A DNA stretch of 42,270 nucleotides, taken from NCBI GenBank assembly GCA_947074275.1, contig CAMTPA010000022.1, forward strand, positions 1 to 42,270, in the 5' to 3' direction. The stretch's first letter is position 1, and every line of letters starts with the position of its first letter. A program made the translations under genes and the position numbers. The DNA comes from an uncultured Bacteroides sp. (lineage in GTDB: Bacteria > Bacteroidota > Bacteroidia > Bacteroidales > Bacteroidaceae). A model generated the notes under the pieces. It was not told the DNA's origin, made no database searches, and saw nothing but the letters and a program-made list of their open reading frames with translations. Below are positions 1-8,226 of this stretch, in pieces.

Positions 1-658
1 CGATTTATCGTTGGATTTGGGAGGATAAGCGAAAAGGTGGAATACTACACAAACTTCTTCGCAGGCAAGGACGCAAGTACGCTAAACGAGGCTCGAAGAA
101 TGCAGGACGAGGCTTTATCCCCAACAGGATAGATATTGATGAGCGTCCGCCCGTAGTTGAACTCAAAGAACGATTTGGGGATTTAGAGATAGATACAATA
201 ATAGGTAAGAGCCACAAAGGGGCTATTCTTACCATAAATGACAGAGCAACGAGCCGAGTTTGGATTCGTAAGCTAACGGGAAAAGAAGCCGTTCCTGTGG
301 CGAAAATAACTGCTTGGGCATTGCGTAAAGTGAAAACCTTGATACATACTATTACGGCTGACAATGGAAAAGAATTTGCAAAACACGAGGAGATTTCACA
401 AAAATTGGATATAAAATACTATTTTTGTAAACCGTATCACTCTTGGGAACGTGGTGCCAATGAGAACACTAACGGACTTATCAGGCAATATATCCCAAAG
501 GGTACGGATTTTAGTGAAGTAACCAACAAACAGATTAAACGAATTGAAAATATTCTCAATAATCGACCTCGTAAAAGACTTGGATACCTCACGCCAAATG
601 AAAAATTTAAGCAAATTATAAACCTGAATTCAGTTGCATTTGCAAATTGAATTCTGCA
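1..658 (+). mobile_element. IS30-family insertion sequence, right-hand part
   Basis: The left end of the window lies inside an insertion sequence. Its transposase frame is open from base 3 and stops at 648-650. The sequence around the stop (about 631-658), including an AT-rich stretch and a GAATTC palindrome, is the likely right terminal inverted repeat. This is inferred from how IS30 elements overlap their transposase end with the terminal repeat; the left repeat is outside the window, so neither the repeat nor a target duplication can be confirmed. The element ends about 80 bp before the TonB receptor start. Confidence 0.7.
3..650 (+). CDS. IS30-family transposase, C-terminal part (5' end outside window)
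   Basis: This is the C-terminal ~215 residues of a DDE transposase that moves the insertion sequence. The frame is open to the window edge, so the N-terminal helix-turn-helix is missing only because of the cut. The three catalytic acids of the IS30 rve/DDE domain are visible in order: D in GDLEIDTIIGK (about nt 179-211), D in TADNGKEF (about nt 355-378) and E in ERGANENTNGLIRQY (about nt 448-492). The RPRKRLGYLTPNE segment near the C-terminus is also typical of the family. No internal stop or frameshift is seen, so the copy may be intact beyond the window. Family assignment is firm; activity is unknown. Confidence 0.9.
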   Translation: MYRWIWEDKRKGGILHKLLRRQGRKYAKRGSKNAGRGFIPNRIDIDERPPVVELKERFGDLEIDTIIGKSHKGAILTINDRATSRVWIRKLTGKEAVPVAKITAWALRKVKTLIHTITADNGKEFAKHEEISQKLDIKYYFCKPYHSWERGANENTNGLIRQYIPKGTDFSEVTNKQIKRIENILNNRPRKRLGYLTPNEKFKQIINLNSVAFAN

Positions 659-738
659 CTGTTTAAATGTGATTAATTATACCAATGTTTATAAACAATT
701 GTAGACCAACATATTCTATTAATTAACAAAGATAATTT

Positions 739-3525
739 ATGAAAAGACATCTTATTCATTTTCTGTTTGTTTCGATATTATGTATCTGCTCGGCAGCCGA
801 CGCATTGGCGCAAACAACAGTAAAAGGGCAAGTGGTAGATGCTGAAACGGGAGAGCCATTGATTGGTGCGGCCGTAACTTTAGCGAACACCTCGCACGGT
901 AGTGTGACTGATTTAGACGGGTTCTTCACCCTAAAAGTCAATCCGAATGAAACGCTGGTAATCAAATATTTGGGTTACAAAGATTTCAAGAAGAAAATAA
1001 CTCAGAGTGGAGGAACGATAGACTTAGGTGTGATAAAGTTAGAATCGGACGCTTTTGCGCTGAGTGATGTCACGATTACTTCATCCATTGCGGTAGCTCG
1101 CAAAACACCAGTCGCTGTATCTACCCTTACACCTACATTTATAGACGAAAAGTTGGGTACGCAAGAATTTCCCGAAGTGTTGAAATCAACTCCAGGTGTA
1201 TATGCCACAAAGCAAGGCGGTGGTTATGGCGATTCCAAAATCACGGTTCGTGGCTTTAAGTCCGAAAACGTGGCGGTGATGATTAACGGTGTTCCGATGA
1301 ACGATATGGAGTGGGGAGGTGTATATTGGAGCAACTGGGCAGGCCTTTCGGATGTGACTCGTTCGATGCAAATTCAGCGCGGACTTGGAGCGGCCAAAGT
1401 TTCGTCTCCTTCGGTAGGTGGCTCAATCAACATTATCACACGCTCTATCGATACAAAAAAAGGAGGAGCCGTGTCTTATGCGATGGGCAATGATGGATAC
1501 AATAAAATTCTATTCAACGTATCGACAGGGCTTTCAAAAAAAGGATGGTCGCTATCATTGTTGGGTGGAAGAACTTGGGGCGATGGATATATTCAAGGCA
1601 CTAATTTCGAGGGCTACAACTGGTTTGTGAATATCTCAAAACAAATTAATGACAATCATCAGTTGTCATTTACAGGATTTGGTGCTCCGCAATGGCACAA
1701 TCAGCGCAACCGCAACGATGGATTGACTATCGAGGGTTGGCAAGAATATGGCAAGAAATATATGAATGGCGAAAGTGGCTATAAATACAATCCCACCTAT
1801 GGCTTTGGCATTGATGGTCAGCGAAAAACATCTCAACGCAATCAATATAACAAACCCCAATTGTCTTTGAATCATCTTTGGCAAATCAATCAAAATTCAA
1901 GTTTGAGTACAGCACTCTACGTCTCTATTGGGCGTGGCTACGGTTATAGCGGTCAAGGTTTGACAACTGCCGATCGAAATAACTGGTATGGTAGTAGTAA
2001 TGGTGTGCTCAATATGACTTATCGCAACCCCGATGGCACGTTTGCGTATCAAGACATATATGCACTCAATCAAGCCAGCGAAGAGGGTTCGACAATGGTG
2101 ATGTCTAAATCGAAAAACAATCACAACTGGTATGGATTGCTTTCTACCTACACATCCAAGTACAAAGACTTTGATTTTTATGGTGGCATCGACCTCCGTT
2201 ATTATAAAGGTATTCATACCAACGAAATTACCGACCTGTATGGTGGTGACTTTTTTGTAGACTCTTCATCTCGCAAGTCGGTGCTTTCTGCAAACAATTC
2301 TGCTGCTTTGGCTGGCAATGCCTTTATCAACAAAAAGCTTCAAGTAGGCGATGTGGTTTATCGCGACTACGATGGATATGTAGTGTCCGAAGGGCTGTTT
2401 GGACAAGCGGAATACAACAAAGATAAATTGAGTGCGTTCGTGGCGGCCTCTATTTCAAATAACAGCTATTGGCGATATGATAGATTTTATTACGACAAAG
2501 AGCACGCAAGGTCGTCTACTGCAAACTTCATCGGTTGGTCGGCAAAAGGTGGCATCAACTACAACATTACCGAGCAGCACAACGTGTTTGCCAACATTGG
2601 TCACATCAGCCGGGCACCTTTCTTTTCGGGCGGTGTGTTTCTGAATGCTACCAACAGCAATGCGTTGAATAAGAATGCAGTGAACGAAAAGATATTCTCA
2701 GTAGAAATTGGATATGGCTTTCGCTCGGCGATATTCTCAGCCAATATCAACGCTTATTTTACGAAATGGAAAGACAAGACTATGGCCAAGTCTACTACGA
2801 TAACTTTTTATGAGGGTAACTTGAGTGATGTTTACAATGCCGATTTGAATATTGCCGACACGCGTGCCGTTATCAATATGCAAGGTATCAACTCTATTCA
2901 TAAAGGCATCGAGTTGGATTTTGTTTTCAAACCTCTTTATTGGTTAGACATTAATGGTATGTTTTCCATTGGCGATTGGTATTGGGACAACAATGCAAGT
3001 GGACAGTTTACTGTGGAAGGACAATTTATAGCTAATGCAACAGTAAACACAGCCGATGGGAAAGAGCAAAGCGTTATTGTGCCTGCTCGTGAAAATAACT
3101 TAACTCCATCTACGATGCTTCTCAACCTGAAAGGTGTAAAAGAAGGAGGTTCAGCCCAGTTAACAGCCGCTTTGGGCTTGAATGCACGTGTCACAAAATC
3201 ATTGGGCATAGGTCTGGATTGGAACTTATTCTCCAACAATTATGCCGATTGGCAACTCAACACCAGCGATATTGTGCTAAATGGTGTGAAAAACTTTGAG
3301 ACACCTTGGCGCATCCCGATGGCTTGCACATTCGACCTTAACGCTTATTATCGTTTCGATTTTGGTAAAGTAAACGCTACTCTTTCGGGAAATATCAATA
3401 ATCTTTTCAATCAAACCTACATTACCGATGCAATGGATGGTAGCAAGCACGATTGGCAAACTGCCTACAATGTGTTCTACGGCTTTGGACGTACTTTTAA
3501 CATCCGATTGAAAATAGGCTTCTAA
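739..3525 (+). CDS. TonB-dependent outer-membrane receptor with carboxypeptidase-regulatory-like domain
   Basis: A 928-residue outer-membrane active transporter powered by TonB-ExbBD. Residues 1-25 are a signal peptide ending in ALAQ. Residues about 26-110 form a CarboxypepD_reg-like beta-sandwich (KGQVVDAETGEPLIGAAV, then a GSVTDLDGFF turn). A plug domain follows at about 120-235 (TPGVYATKQGG, ITVRGFKSENVAVMINGVP, GGSINIITRS), then a 22-strand-type barrel ending in a terminal Phe (IRLKIGF), the usual outer-membrane sorting end. It is shorter than typical SusC proteins and the next gene is not a SusD homologue, so the substrate cannot be named. The downstream lipoprotein gene starts 21 bp later and is probably co-transcribed. 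The upstream gap holds an IS30 end, and no clear TTTG/TAnnTTTG promoter was found there. Confidence 0.9.
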   Translation: MKRHLIHFLFVSILCICSAADALAQTTVKGQVVDAETGEPLIGAAVTLANTSHGSVTDLDGFFTLKVNPNETLVIKYLGYKDFKKKITQSGGTIDLGVIKLESDAFALSDVTITSSIAVARKTPVAVSTLTPTFIDEKLGTQEFPEVLKSTPGVYATKQGGGYGDSKITVRGFKSENVAVMINGVPMNDMEWGGVYWSNWAGLSDVTRSMQIQRGLGAAKVSSPSVGGSINIITRSIDTKKGGAVSYAMGNDGYNKILFNVSTGLSKKGWSLSLLGGRTWGDGYIQGTNFEGYNWFVNISKQINDNHQLSFTGFGAPQWHNQRNRNDGLTIEGWQEYGKKYMNGESGYKYNPTYGFGIDGQRKTSQRNQYNKPQLSLNHLWQINQNSSLSTALYVSIGRGYGYSGQGLTTADRNNWYGSSNGVLNMTYRNPDGTFAYQDIYALNQASEEGSTMVMSKSKNNHNWYGLLSTYTSKYKDFDFYGGIDLRYYKGIHTNEITDLYGGDFFVDSSSRKSVLSANNSAALAGNAFINKKLQVGDVVYRDYDGYVVSEGLFGQAEYNKDKLSAFVAASISNNSYWRYDRFYYDKEHARSSTANFIGWSAKGGINYNITEQHNVFANIGHISRAPFFSGGVFLNATNSNALNKNAVNEKIFSVEIGYGFRSAIFSANINAYFTKWKDKTMAKSTTITFYEGNLSDVYNADLNIADTRAVINMQGINSIHKGIELDFVFKPLYWLDINGMFSIGDWYWDNNASGQFTVEGQFIANATVNTADGKEQSVIVPARENNLTPSTMLLNLKGVKEGGSAQLTAALGLNARVTKSLGIGLDWNLFSNNYADWQLNTSDIVLNGVKNFETPWRIPMACTFDLNAYYRFDFGKVNATLSGNINNLFNQTYITDAMDGSKHDWQTAYNVFYGFGRTFNIRLKIGF

Positions 3526-3546
3526 CGATTTAACGAATAAGCAATT

Positions 3547-6060
3547 ATGAATAAAAAACATATAATACTACCGTTTGCAGCTGCCTTGATAACACTGACT
3601 GGCTGTAATTATAATGATAAAAATTTTGATGGGCTCAAAGAGTTGACCTCTCCCGAAGATGTTGTTAAGCTCGAATACACGCTTACGGATTCCGATTATG
3701 CCACCATTGCAAGCAATTCGACCAATAAGAAGCTTGCTGCCGAAGCAGGTGTTGGTAGTGAGTTGACAGCATTGTCGTCTAAACTTTGTTTTTCGGATGT
3801 GATTACTGCAGAAGAATATGTTCCAGCATTTCTTGCCGCAAAGTGGTACACCGCAGATGCTGGGTCTGCCATAAAGCTCACCTACAATCAATCGGTTGAT
3901 GCACCCGAATATTTAGCTGAAATAGATGCTGCCGAAACTTATGTGCTAACAAGTGAAGACTACGCTTCGGTACTCGATAAAGAGGGAATAGATTATTTTT
4001 ATCCATCGAAGCCAGCTGCTACTTATTTGCCTCGCATTCTTCGCAATGCCATAGCAAACCCTGTGAGCGGACAGTATTTAGCGGTACAATACAGCTATTC
4101 TGCCAACGATCCATCATCGAGTGACGAACCAACAAACGTTTATAACAGCATAACAGATGCAGTGGAAGGCCCGGATGGGGATTATTTCGTGAAAGGTAAA
4201 GTTGCTGCAACCTATGCACGTGGCTTCTTATTGACCGATGGAACATCCACTATTTTGGTCTACGAAAATGCTCTTCCCAATGTTTCGTTGGGCGATGAAT
4301 TGACCGTGAAAGGAACAACCTCAACTTATGGCGGTGCCAAGCAGTTTGGAGCGTCGGGGTTGGAAATCACTCGTTTGGCGGGCAGTGACAGTTTTGCATA
4401 TCCTATTGCTACTGAAATGACAGCCTCCGATATGGATGCGTATGTGGCAAACAACACATCGGCTGCATTAAAATATGTGACTTACAAAGGAGTATTGTCA
4501 ATCTCTGGCAACTATTACAACGTAGCTATCGAAGGGGCAACTACCGCTATTGGTAGCATCGCTTACCCCGTCAATGGCACTATTTCGCCCGATTTAAGTG
4601 GTAAAGAAGTTGTTGTAACAGGCTATACGGTTGGTGTAGGTGGAGTAAAGTATGTCAATACAATGGCTACATCGGTGGTTGAGGTAGGTACTACTGCTTC
4701 AACACCTATTGGCATCGTGCAGCTATCCGATGTGGGTGATTACACCATTCAGGGGCAAATTGTAGCTACCTACACGCGTGGTTTTTTGGTAAACGATGGT
4801 ACAGGTTCTATCTTAGTGTATGTAAACACCGACTTACCGATAGGCTCTTCGGTGTTGGTTTCGGGCACTACAAGTGTTTATGGTGGATTAAAGCAATATG
4901 GAAATACCGCAACCATAACCTCGATTACCGAAGGAAATGGGTCAACTACTCATCCTACTCCATACAGTATGACGATAGACGATGTTGATGCTTATGCAGA
5001 AGCTCCTTATGTGCGTTATGTCAGCTACAAAGGCATCTTGAGCATTAGTGGAAACTACTACAATGTGACGGTTGACGGTGCTACGGTGGTTGGCTCTATT
5101 TCCAATCCGATAGCAGGAAGTGTAGATGCCGAACTAAATGGCAAAGAGGTTGTCGTTGTGGGATATAGCATTGGCTCTACGGGTAGTAGCACCAAGTATC
5201 TCAACACAATGATTACTTCGGTGCAAGAAGCTTCTTCACCACTTTCACGAATGGCCTATACTCGTGCGGCCGATGCAGAACAAATTTACGTGATGTATCA
5301 ATACAATGGTAGCAACTGGGTAGCAGCCGAAGGCACAGCTATGGTGTCTCCATCCGATTATCGTCAAATGGGATTGTCGAACAACAACTTCTCGGCTACC
5401 TATAAACCAGACAACTACATACCGCAGTTTTTAGGTTTGCAATATCCTTATGCCCAAAACGAACAAACGATTGCTGCGGTCTATTATTACTACGATGGCA
5501 CTACTACAGAGATAGCTTCCGAAGAATATACATTCGCATCGGGAACGTGGGTGAAGAATACCAATATCGAAGTACTAACTGATCAGTTTGTATATGATGG
5601 AAGTGTGTGGAATTACGATCCAAGTATTGTTATCACGCTTAAAAAAGGAGATGCTTATACCAAGGAGTTTATGCAAGTGACGGTAGATGGCGTAAAAGAG
5701 CATATTGGTAGTGAGTATGTTGATTCTTATGGAACTGGTGAGTTCTATTATGGTTGTTCGGCATATTATGGCAATGTAGATATAACTCCTGCCAAATGGA
5801 GACCTTACTATCCATCTGTGACCACTGATGCAGAGATGTCTGAAATTATAGCCGAACACGCTAAGAGTGGTATTTTTGTATATTCCTTGCAATATTATCA
5901 CGGCGATATGGATGTGATACCAGGCATCGATGTGACAGTTACCATCAACTACGACACTTATAATTCGAGTGCTTCGGCTGGTGTGCAACAAATTAAATAT
6001 CTTGTGACAGGAAAAGGAGAGTTCGAGTATATCGAAGACTCTTATCAAACGTTGGAGTAA
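3547..6060 (+). CDS. Large lipoprotein with tandem OB-fold-like repeats, partner of the TonB receptor
   Basis: An 837-residue protein with a lipoprotein signal: lipobox LTGC with the lipidated Cys at 20, followed by NYNDKN, compatible with surface export in Bacteroidota. Two long internal repeats of about 165 residues (about 210-378 and 396-561) align closely. Each contains an OB-fold-like first half (GFL-TDG-ILVY / GFLVNDGTGSILVY, then LG--L-VKGTTS-YGG-KQ) and a second half with YKG-LSISGNYYNV. A second kind of module, with LT--DY then Y-P-FL and V-Y-Y, occurs three times (starting near residues 41, 133 and 599). The protein takes the place of SusD beside the receptor and probably binds the ligand at the surface. 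Resemblance is to DUF5689-like OB-fold lipoproteins; the ligand is unknown. No frame disruption is seen. Confidence 0.75.
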   Translation: MNKKHIILPFAAALITLTGCNYNDKNFDGLKELTSPEDVVKLEYTLTDSDYATIASNSTNKKLAAEAGVGSELTALSSKLCFSDVITAEEYVPAFLAAKWYTADAGSAIKLTYNQSVDAPEYLAEIDAAETYVLTSEDYASVLDKEGIDYFYPSKPAATYLPRILRNAIANPVSGQYLAVQYSYSANDPSSSDEPTNVYNSITDAVEGPDGDYFVKGKVAATYARGFLLTDGTSTILVYENALPNVSLGDELTVKGTTSTYGGAKQFGASGLEITRLAGSDSFAYPIATEMTASDMDAYVANNTSAALKYVTYKGVLSISGNYYNVAIEGATTAIGSIAYPVNGTISPDLSGKEVVVTGYTVGVGGVKYVNTMATSVVEVGTTASTPIGIVQLSDVGDYTIQGQIVATYTRGFLVNDGTGSILVYVNTDLPIGSSVLVSGTTSVYGGLKQYGNTATITSITEGNGSTTHPTPYSMTIDDVDAYAEAPYVRYVSYKGILSISGNYYNVTVDGATVVGSISNPIAGSVDAELNGKEVVVVGYSIGSTGSSTKYLNTMITSVQEASSPLSRMAYTRAADAEQIYVMYQYNGSNWVAAEGTAMVSPSDYRQMGLSNNNFSATYKPDNYIPQFLGLQYPYAQNEQTIAAVYYYYDGTTTEIASEEYTFASGTWVKNTNIEVLTDQFVYDGSVWNYDPSIVITLKKGDAYTKEFMQVTVDGVKEHIGSEYVDSYGTGEFYYGCSAYYGNVDITPAKWRPYYPSVTTDAEMSEIIAEHAKSGIFVYSLQYYHGDMDVIPGIDVTVTINYDTYNSSASAGVQQIKYLVTGKGEFEYIEDSYQTLE

Positions 6061-6078
6061 TTAGTTGAAACATTTAAA

Positions 6079-6122
6079 AAAAAATCGAGGCTATACTCTC
6101 ATCAGGATAGCCTCGATTTTTT
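6079..6122 (+). terminator. Strong intrinsic terminator after the TonB receptor operon
   Basis: A perfect 16-bp stem (6079-6094 with 6107-6122) carries a 12-nt loop. The stem is A-rich on the left and T-rich on the right around a GC core (TCGAGGCTAT), so it works as an A-tract/T-tract terminator in the plus direction and could also stop minus-strand transcripts. It lies 18 bp after the lipoprotein stop. Confidence 0.9.
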
Positions 6123-6404
6123 AGATATAACTTTATATCAAAACCCCGCTTGCTGGCAAGGCTTGTCTACCTCTGCCGTTATATATACTTGATATGATGC
6201 ACAAAAAGTAAAGACCTCCTTGTTCGTTCGCCAACGGGGAGGTCTTTCACACAAAAACTAAACTAGACTTAACTAAACTATTCTATAGTTATTTATACTA
6301 AGAGTTTCACAACTCCTTTTTGTTCGATACAAATATAATTAAAATTGTAATCTAATCATAAGCTAAATCGATGAAATAAGCGATTTTATCGACAAAAAAC
6401 TTAT
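6123..6404. other. Convergent intergenic region without a gene
   Basis: This spacer lies between the TonB operon and the efflux operon, which converge here. It has no credible ORF. Besides the second hairpin at 6210-6247 it contains a near-palindrome (GATATAACTTTATATC, about 6123-6138), a small CTTGC/GCAAG hairpin near 6150, and a short hairpin with CGAT...ATCG arms at 6369-6391 just beyond the stop of the response regulator. No promoter or RNA gene was recognised. Confidence 0.5.
6210..6247 (-). terminator. GC-rich hairpin, probable terminator of the efflux/two-component operon
   Basis: A 10-bp perfect stem (6210-6219 with 6238-6247; arms AAAGACCTCC and GGAGGTCTTT) encloses an 18-nt loop. 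Read on the minus strand it is followed by ACTTTTTG, a usable T-rich tail, and lies about 160 nt downstream of the response-regulator stop. A role as a small structured RNA is possible, but nothing else supports it. Confidence 0.55.
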
Positions 6405-7106
6405 TTATTTACTTCTTCCGTCCAAAAAGTGTTGAAATTCGCTTTTATAGCTTTCACTCACGGGGATATAGGTTTTGTCGAACACTATTCTTCCGCGGTC
6501 TATCACCTTGATTTTATCTTTCTGCACAATAAATGAACGATGCACTCGCATAAAGCGTGAAGCGGGCAAAAGCTCTTCCATCGCTTTTAGGCTCATTAAT
6601 GATAGAATGGGTTTGGGCTGTTCTTCGGTATAGATTTTTATGTAGTCTTTCAGCCCCTCAATGTAGAGTATCTTTTTTAGCTCTATCTGCACTAATTTAT
6701 AATCGCTTTTTACAAAGATACTTTCCAACTCTTCGGGTTTTTGTACCAACTCAAACCATTGTAGAGCTTTGTTGGCGGCTTGCAAAAAGTCGATGTACGA
6801 TACTGGTTTCAGCAAATAGTCGAGTGCATTCACCCTGTATCCTTCCAAAGCATATTGTTCGAATGCGGTAACAAAAACGATTCGAGTGCGCTCGCTTACC
6901 ATTCGCGAAAACTCCAATCCGTTTAGGTCGGGCATCTGAATGTCTAAGAAAATGAGGTCTACACTCTTTGCTGGTAGCTCCTTCATCGCTTGTATTGCAC
7001 TCGAATATTTGCCTTGCAACGAAAGGAATGGGGTTTTCTTCACATAGCTTTCCAGTAGGTTGAGTGCTAAAGGTTCGTCATCTACAATGGCGCAGGTTAA
7101 AGTCAT
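6405..7106 (-). CDS. LytTR-family response regulator
   Basis: A 233-residue DNA-binding response regulator, the likely partner of the adjacent sensor kinase. The receiver domain (1 to about 120) has the acidic pair DD at 9-10, phospho-acceptor D55 in LIFLDIQMPD, T in FVTAFEQ and K in LLKPV. A LytTR domain follows from about 135 (KILYIEGLKDYIKIY, FMRVHRSFIV). The start was set at the ATG giving MTLTCAIVDDEP; the frame extends upstream to 7160, but that part overlaps the kinase gene and precedes the receiver fold. With this start, 13 bp separate it from the kinase stop. It is last in a six-gene efflux operon, so it probably controls that pump or envelope genes; this is inferred from position. 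Confidence 0.9.
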   Translation of the reverse strand: MTLTCAIVDDEPLALNLLESYVKKTPFLSLQGKYSSAIQAMKELPAKSVDLIFLDIQMPDLNGLEFSRMVSERTRIVFVTAFEQYALEGYRVNALDYLLKPVSYIDFLQAANKALQWFELVQKPEELESIFVKSDYKLVQIELKKILYIEGLKDYIKIYTEEQPKPILSLMSLKAMEELLPASRFMRVHRSFIVQKDKIKVIDRGRIVFDKTYIPVSESYKSEFQHFLDGRSK

Positions 7107-7119
7107 ATCGCATATTGTT

Positions 7120-8208
7120 TTAGATTTCAATGATAAGTTGCGAAGTATAGGTCTTGCCATCTTCGCTCAATCCGCATTTCCAACTGTGTTTTCCAGGATA
7201 TAGAAGTTCCAAGCGTTTTTTTACTTGGTGTAGTCCGATTCCTGAACCACTTTTATCACCATTCGATTTGGGGAAGTTGCTATTTGTAATCACACATTCC
7301 ACTTGATGCTCCGATTCCGAAAATCCGATGAAGATGAGGCTCGGTTCGGTAGGAGAGATGCCGTGTTTGAACGCATTCTCGATGAGTGAAATGAAAATAA
7401 GAGGTGCGATTTGTGTGCGGCTATCGGGCGAAATGTTGATTTGAGTTTGCACGGTCACGTTGGTAGAAAGGCGGATACGCATCAGTTCGATGTAGTTGCG
7501 TATAAAATCCATCTCTTTTCCCAGTGATACGAAAGGCTGTTGATTGTCGTAGAGCACGTGACGAAGCAATCGGCTCAACTCTTGCACTGCCTGTTGAGCC
7601 TTGTCGGTATCGAAAGCGATAAGTGCATAGATGTTGTTGAGTGTGTTGAGCAAAAAATGTGGGTTGAGTTGGCTGCGTAAGTTTTTCAACTCGGCTTCTG
7701 TGCGGTTCTTTTCCGCCTGATTTTTTTCGTTTTCAATTTGGCTCCATCGTCCTACCAGCTTGATGGCGGTGGCTAAGGCCACGGTAAGCACCATAGAGAG
7801 CATATCGCGCATCACAAAAATAGAACGTGGTGGAAAATAACCACTGCCACCACCGGGGCGAGGTGGCTTGCTTGGTATGGGTTTGTCTATCATTGGAGGT
7901 TCAAAAAAGAATACGCTTTGCCAAAAATAGAGCACACAGCTCATTAACAATATCAACACAATATTTATCACCATATATTCTTTGATTCGCTGCGCGAATA
8001 ACAACCGGGGAATGATAATGAAATAGTTGAGATAGAACAAGATGAAGAAAGAAACGGGTACACCTATGTGGCGCAGATAATCGAACCAATTGGTCGGTCC
8101 GTTTCCTTTGTTCATAAAGAAAATGGGAAAACCAAATATAATGCCCCACCCAATGATGTGGGTGAGGATTTCGGCAAATCGTATGCGTGGACTGTCGAGT
8201 GGTTTCAT
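7120..8208 (-). CDS. LytS/YpdA-like sensor histidine kinase
   Basis: A 362-residue inner-membrane kinase of the His_kinase (LytS-like) class. The N-terminal ~165 residues contain four hydrophobic segments (about 13-32, 47-70, 79-100, 133-152), with a Pro-rich loop PSKPPRPGGGSG between the third and fourth. A short coiled-coil linker (NEKNQAEKNRTEAELKNLRSQ) leads to the phospho-acceptor motif LNPHFLLNTLNNIY with H184. The ATPase part shows LIENAFKHG (N box) and SGSGIGLHQVKKRL (G box). It sits 18 bp after the permease gene and 13 bp before its regulator, so it is co-transcribed with both. There is no large periplasmic sensor domain; the signal is probably perceived in the membrane or through the pump, which is inference. 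Confidence 0.9.
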   Translation of the reverse strand: MKPLDSPRIRFAEILTHIIGWGIIFGFPIFFMNKGNGPTNWFDYLRHIGVPVSFFILFYLNYFIIIPRLLFAQRIKEYMVINIVLILLMSCVLYFWQSVFFFEPPMIDKPIPSKPPRPGGGSGYFPPRSIFVMRDMLSMVLTVALATAIKLVGRWSQIENEKNQAEKNRTEAELKNLRSQLNPHFLLNTLNNIYALIAFDTDKAQQAVQELSRLLRHVLYDNQQPFVSLGKEMDFIRNYIELMRIRLSTNVTVQTQINISPDSRTQIAPLIFISLIENAFKHGISPTEPSLIFIGFSESEHQVECVITNSNFPKSNGDKSGSGIGLHQVKKRLELLYPGKHSWKCGLSEDGKTYTSQLIIEI

Positions 8209-8226
8209 ACTTACAAAGATACTATT

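Noticed and set aside
651..738. Another 22-bp repeat unit (AACAATTG near 690)
   Set aside because: Only the first eight bases match; the rest does not follow the unit.
5575..6048. 157-codon open frame antisense to the lipoprotein gene
   Set aside because: Rich in Ile and His from antisense reading of Tyr and Asp codons; no domain, promoter or partner.
7107..7160. 18-residue N-terminal extension of the LytTR regulator
   Set aside because: It overlaps the kinase coding end, and the receiver domain starts cleanly at MTLTCAIVDDEP.
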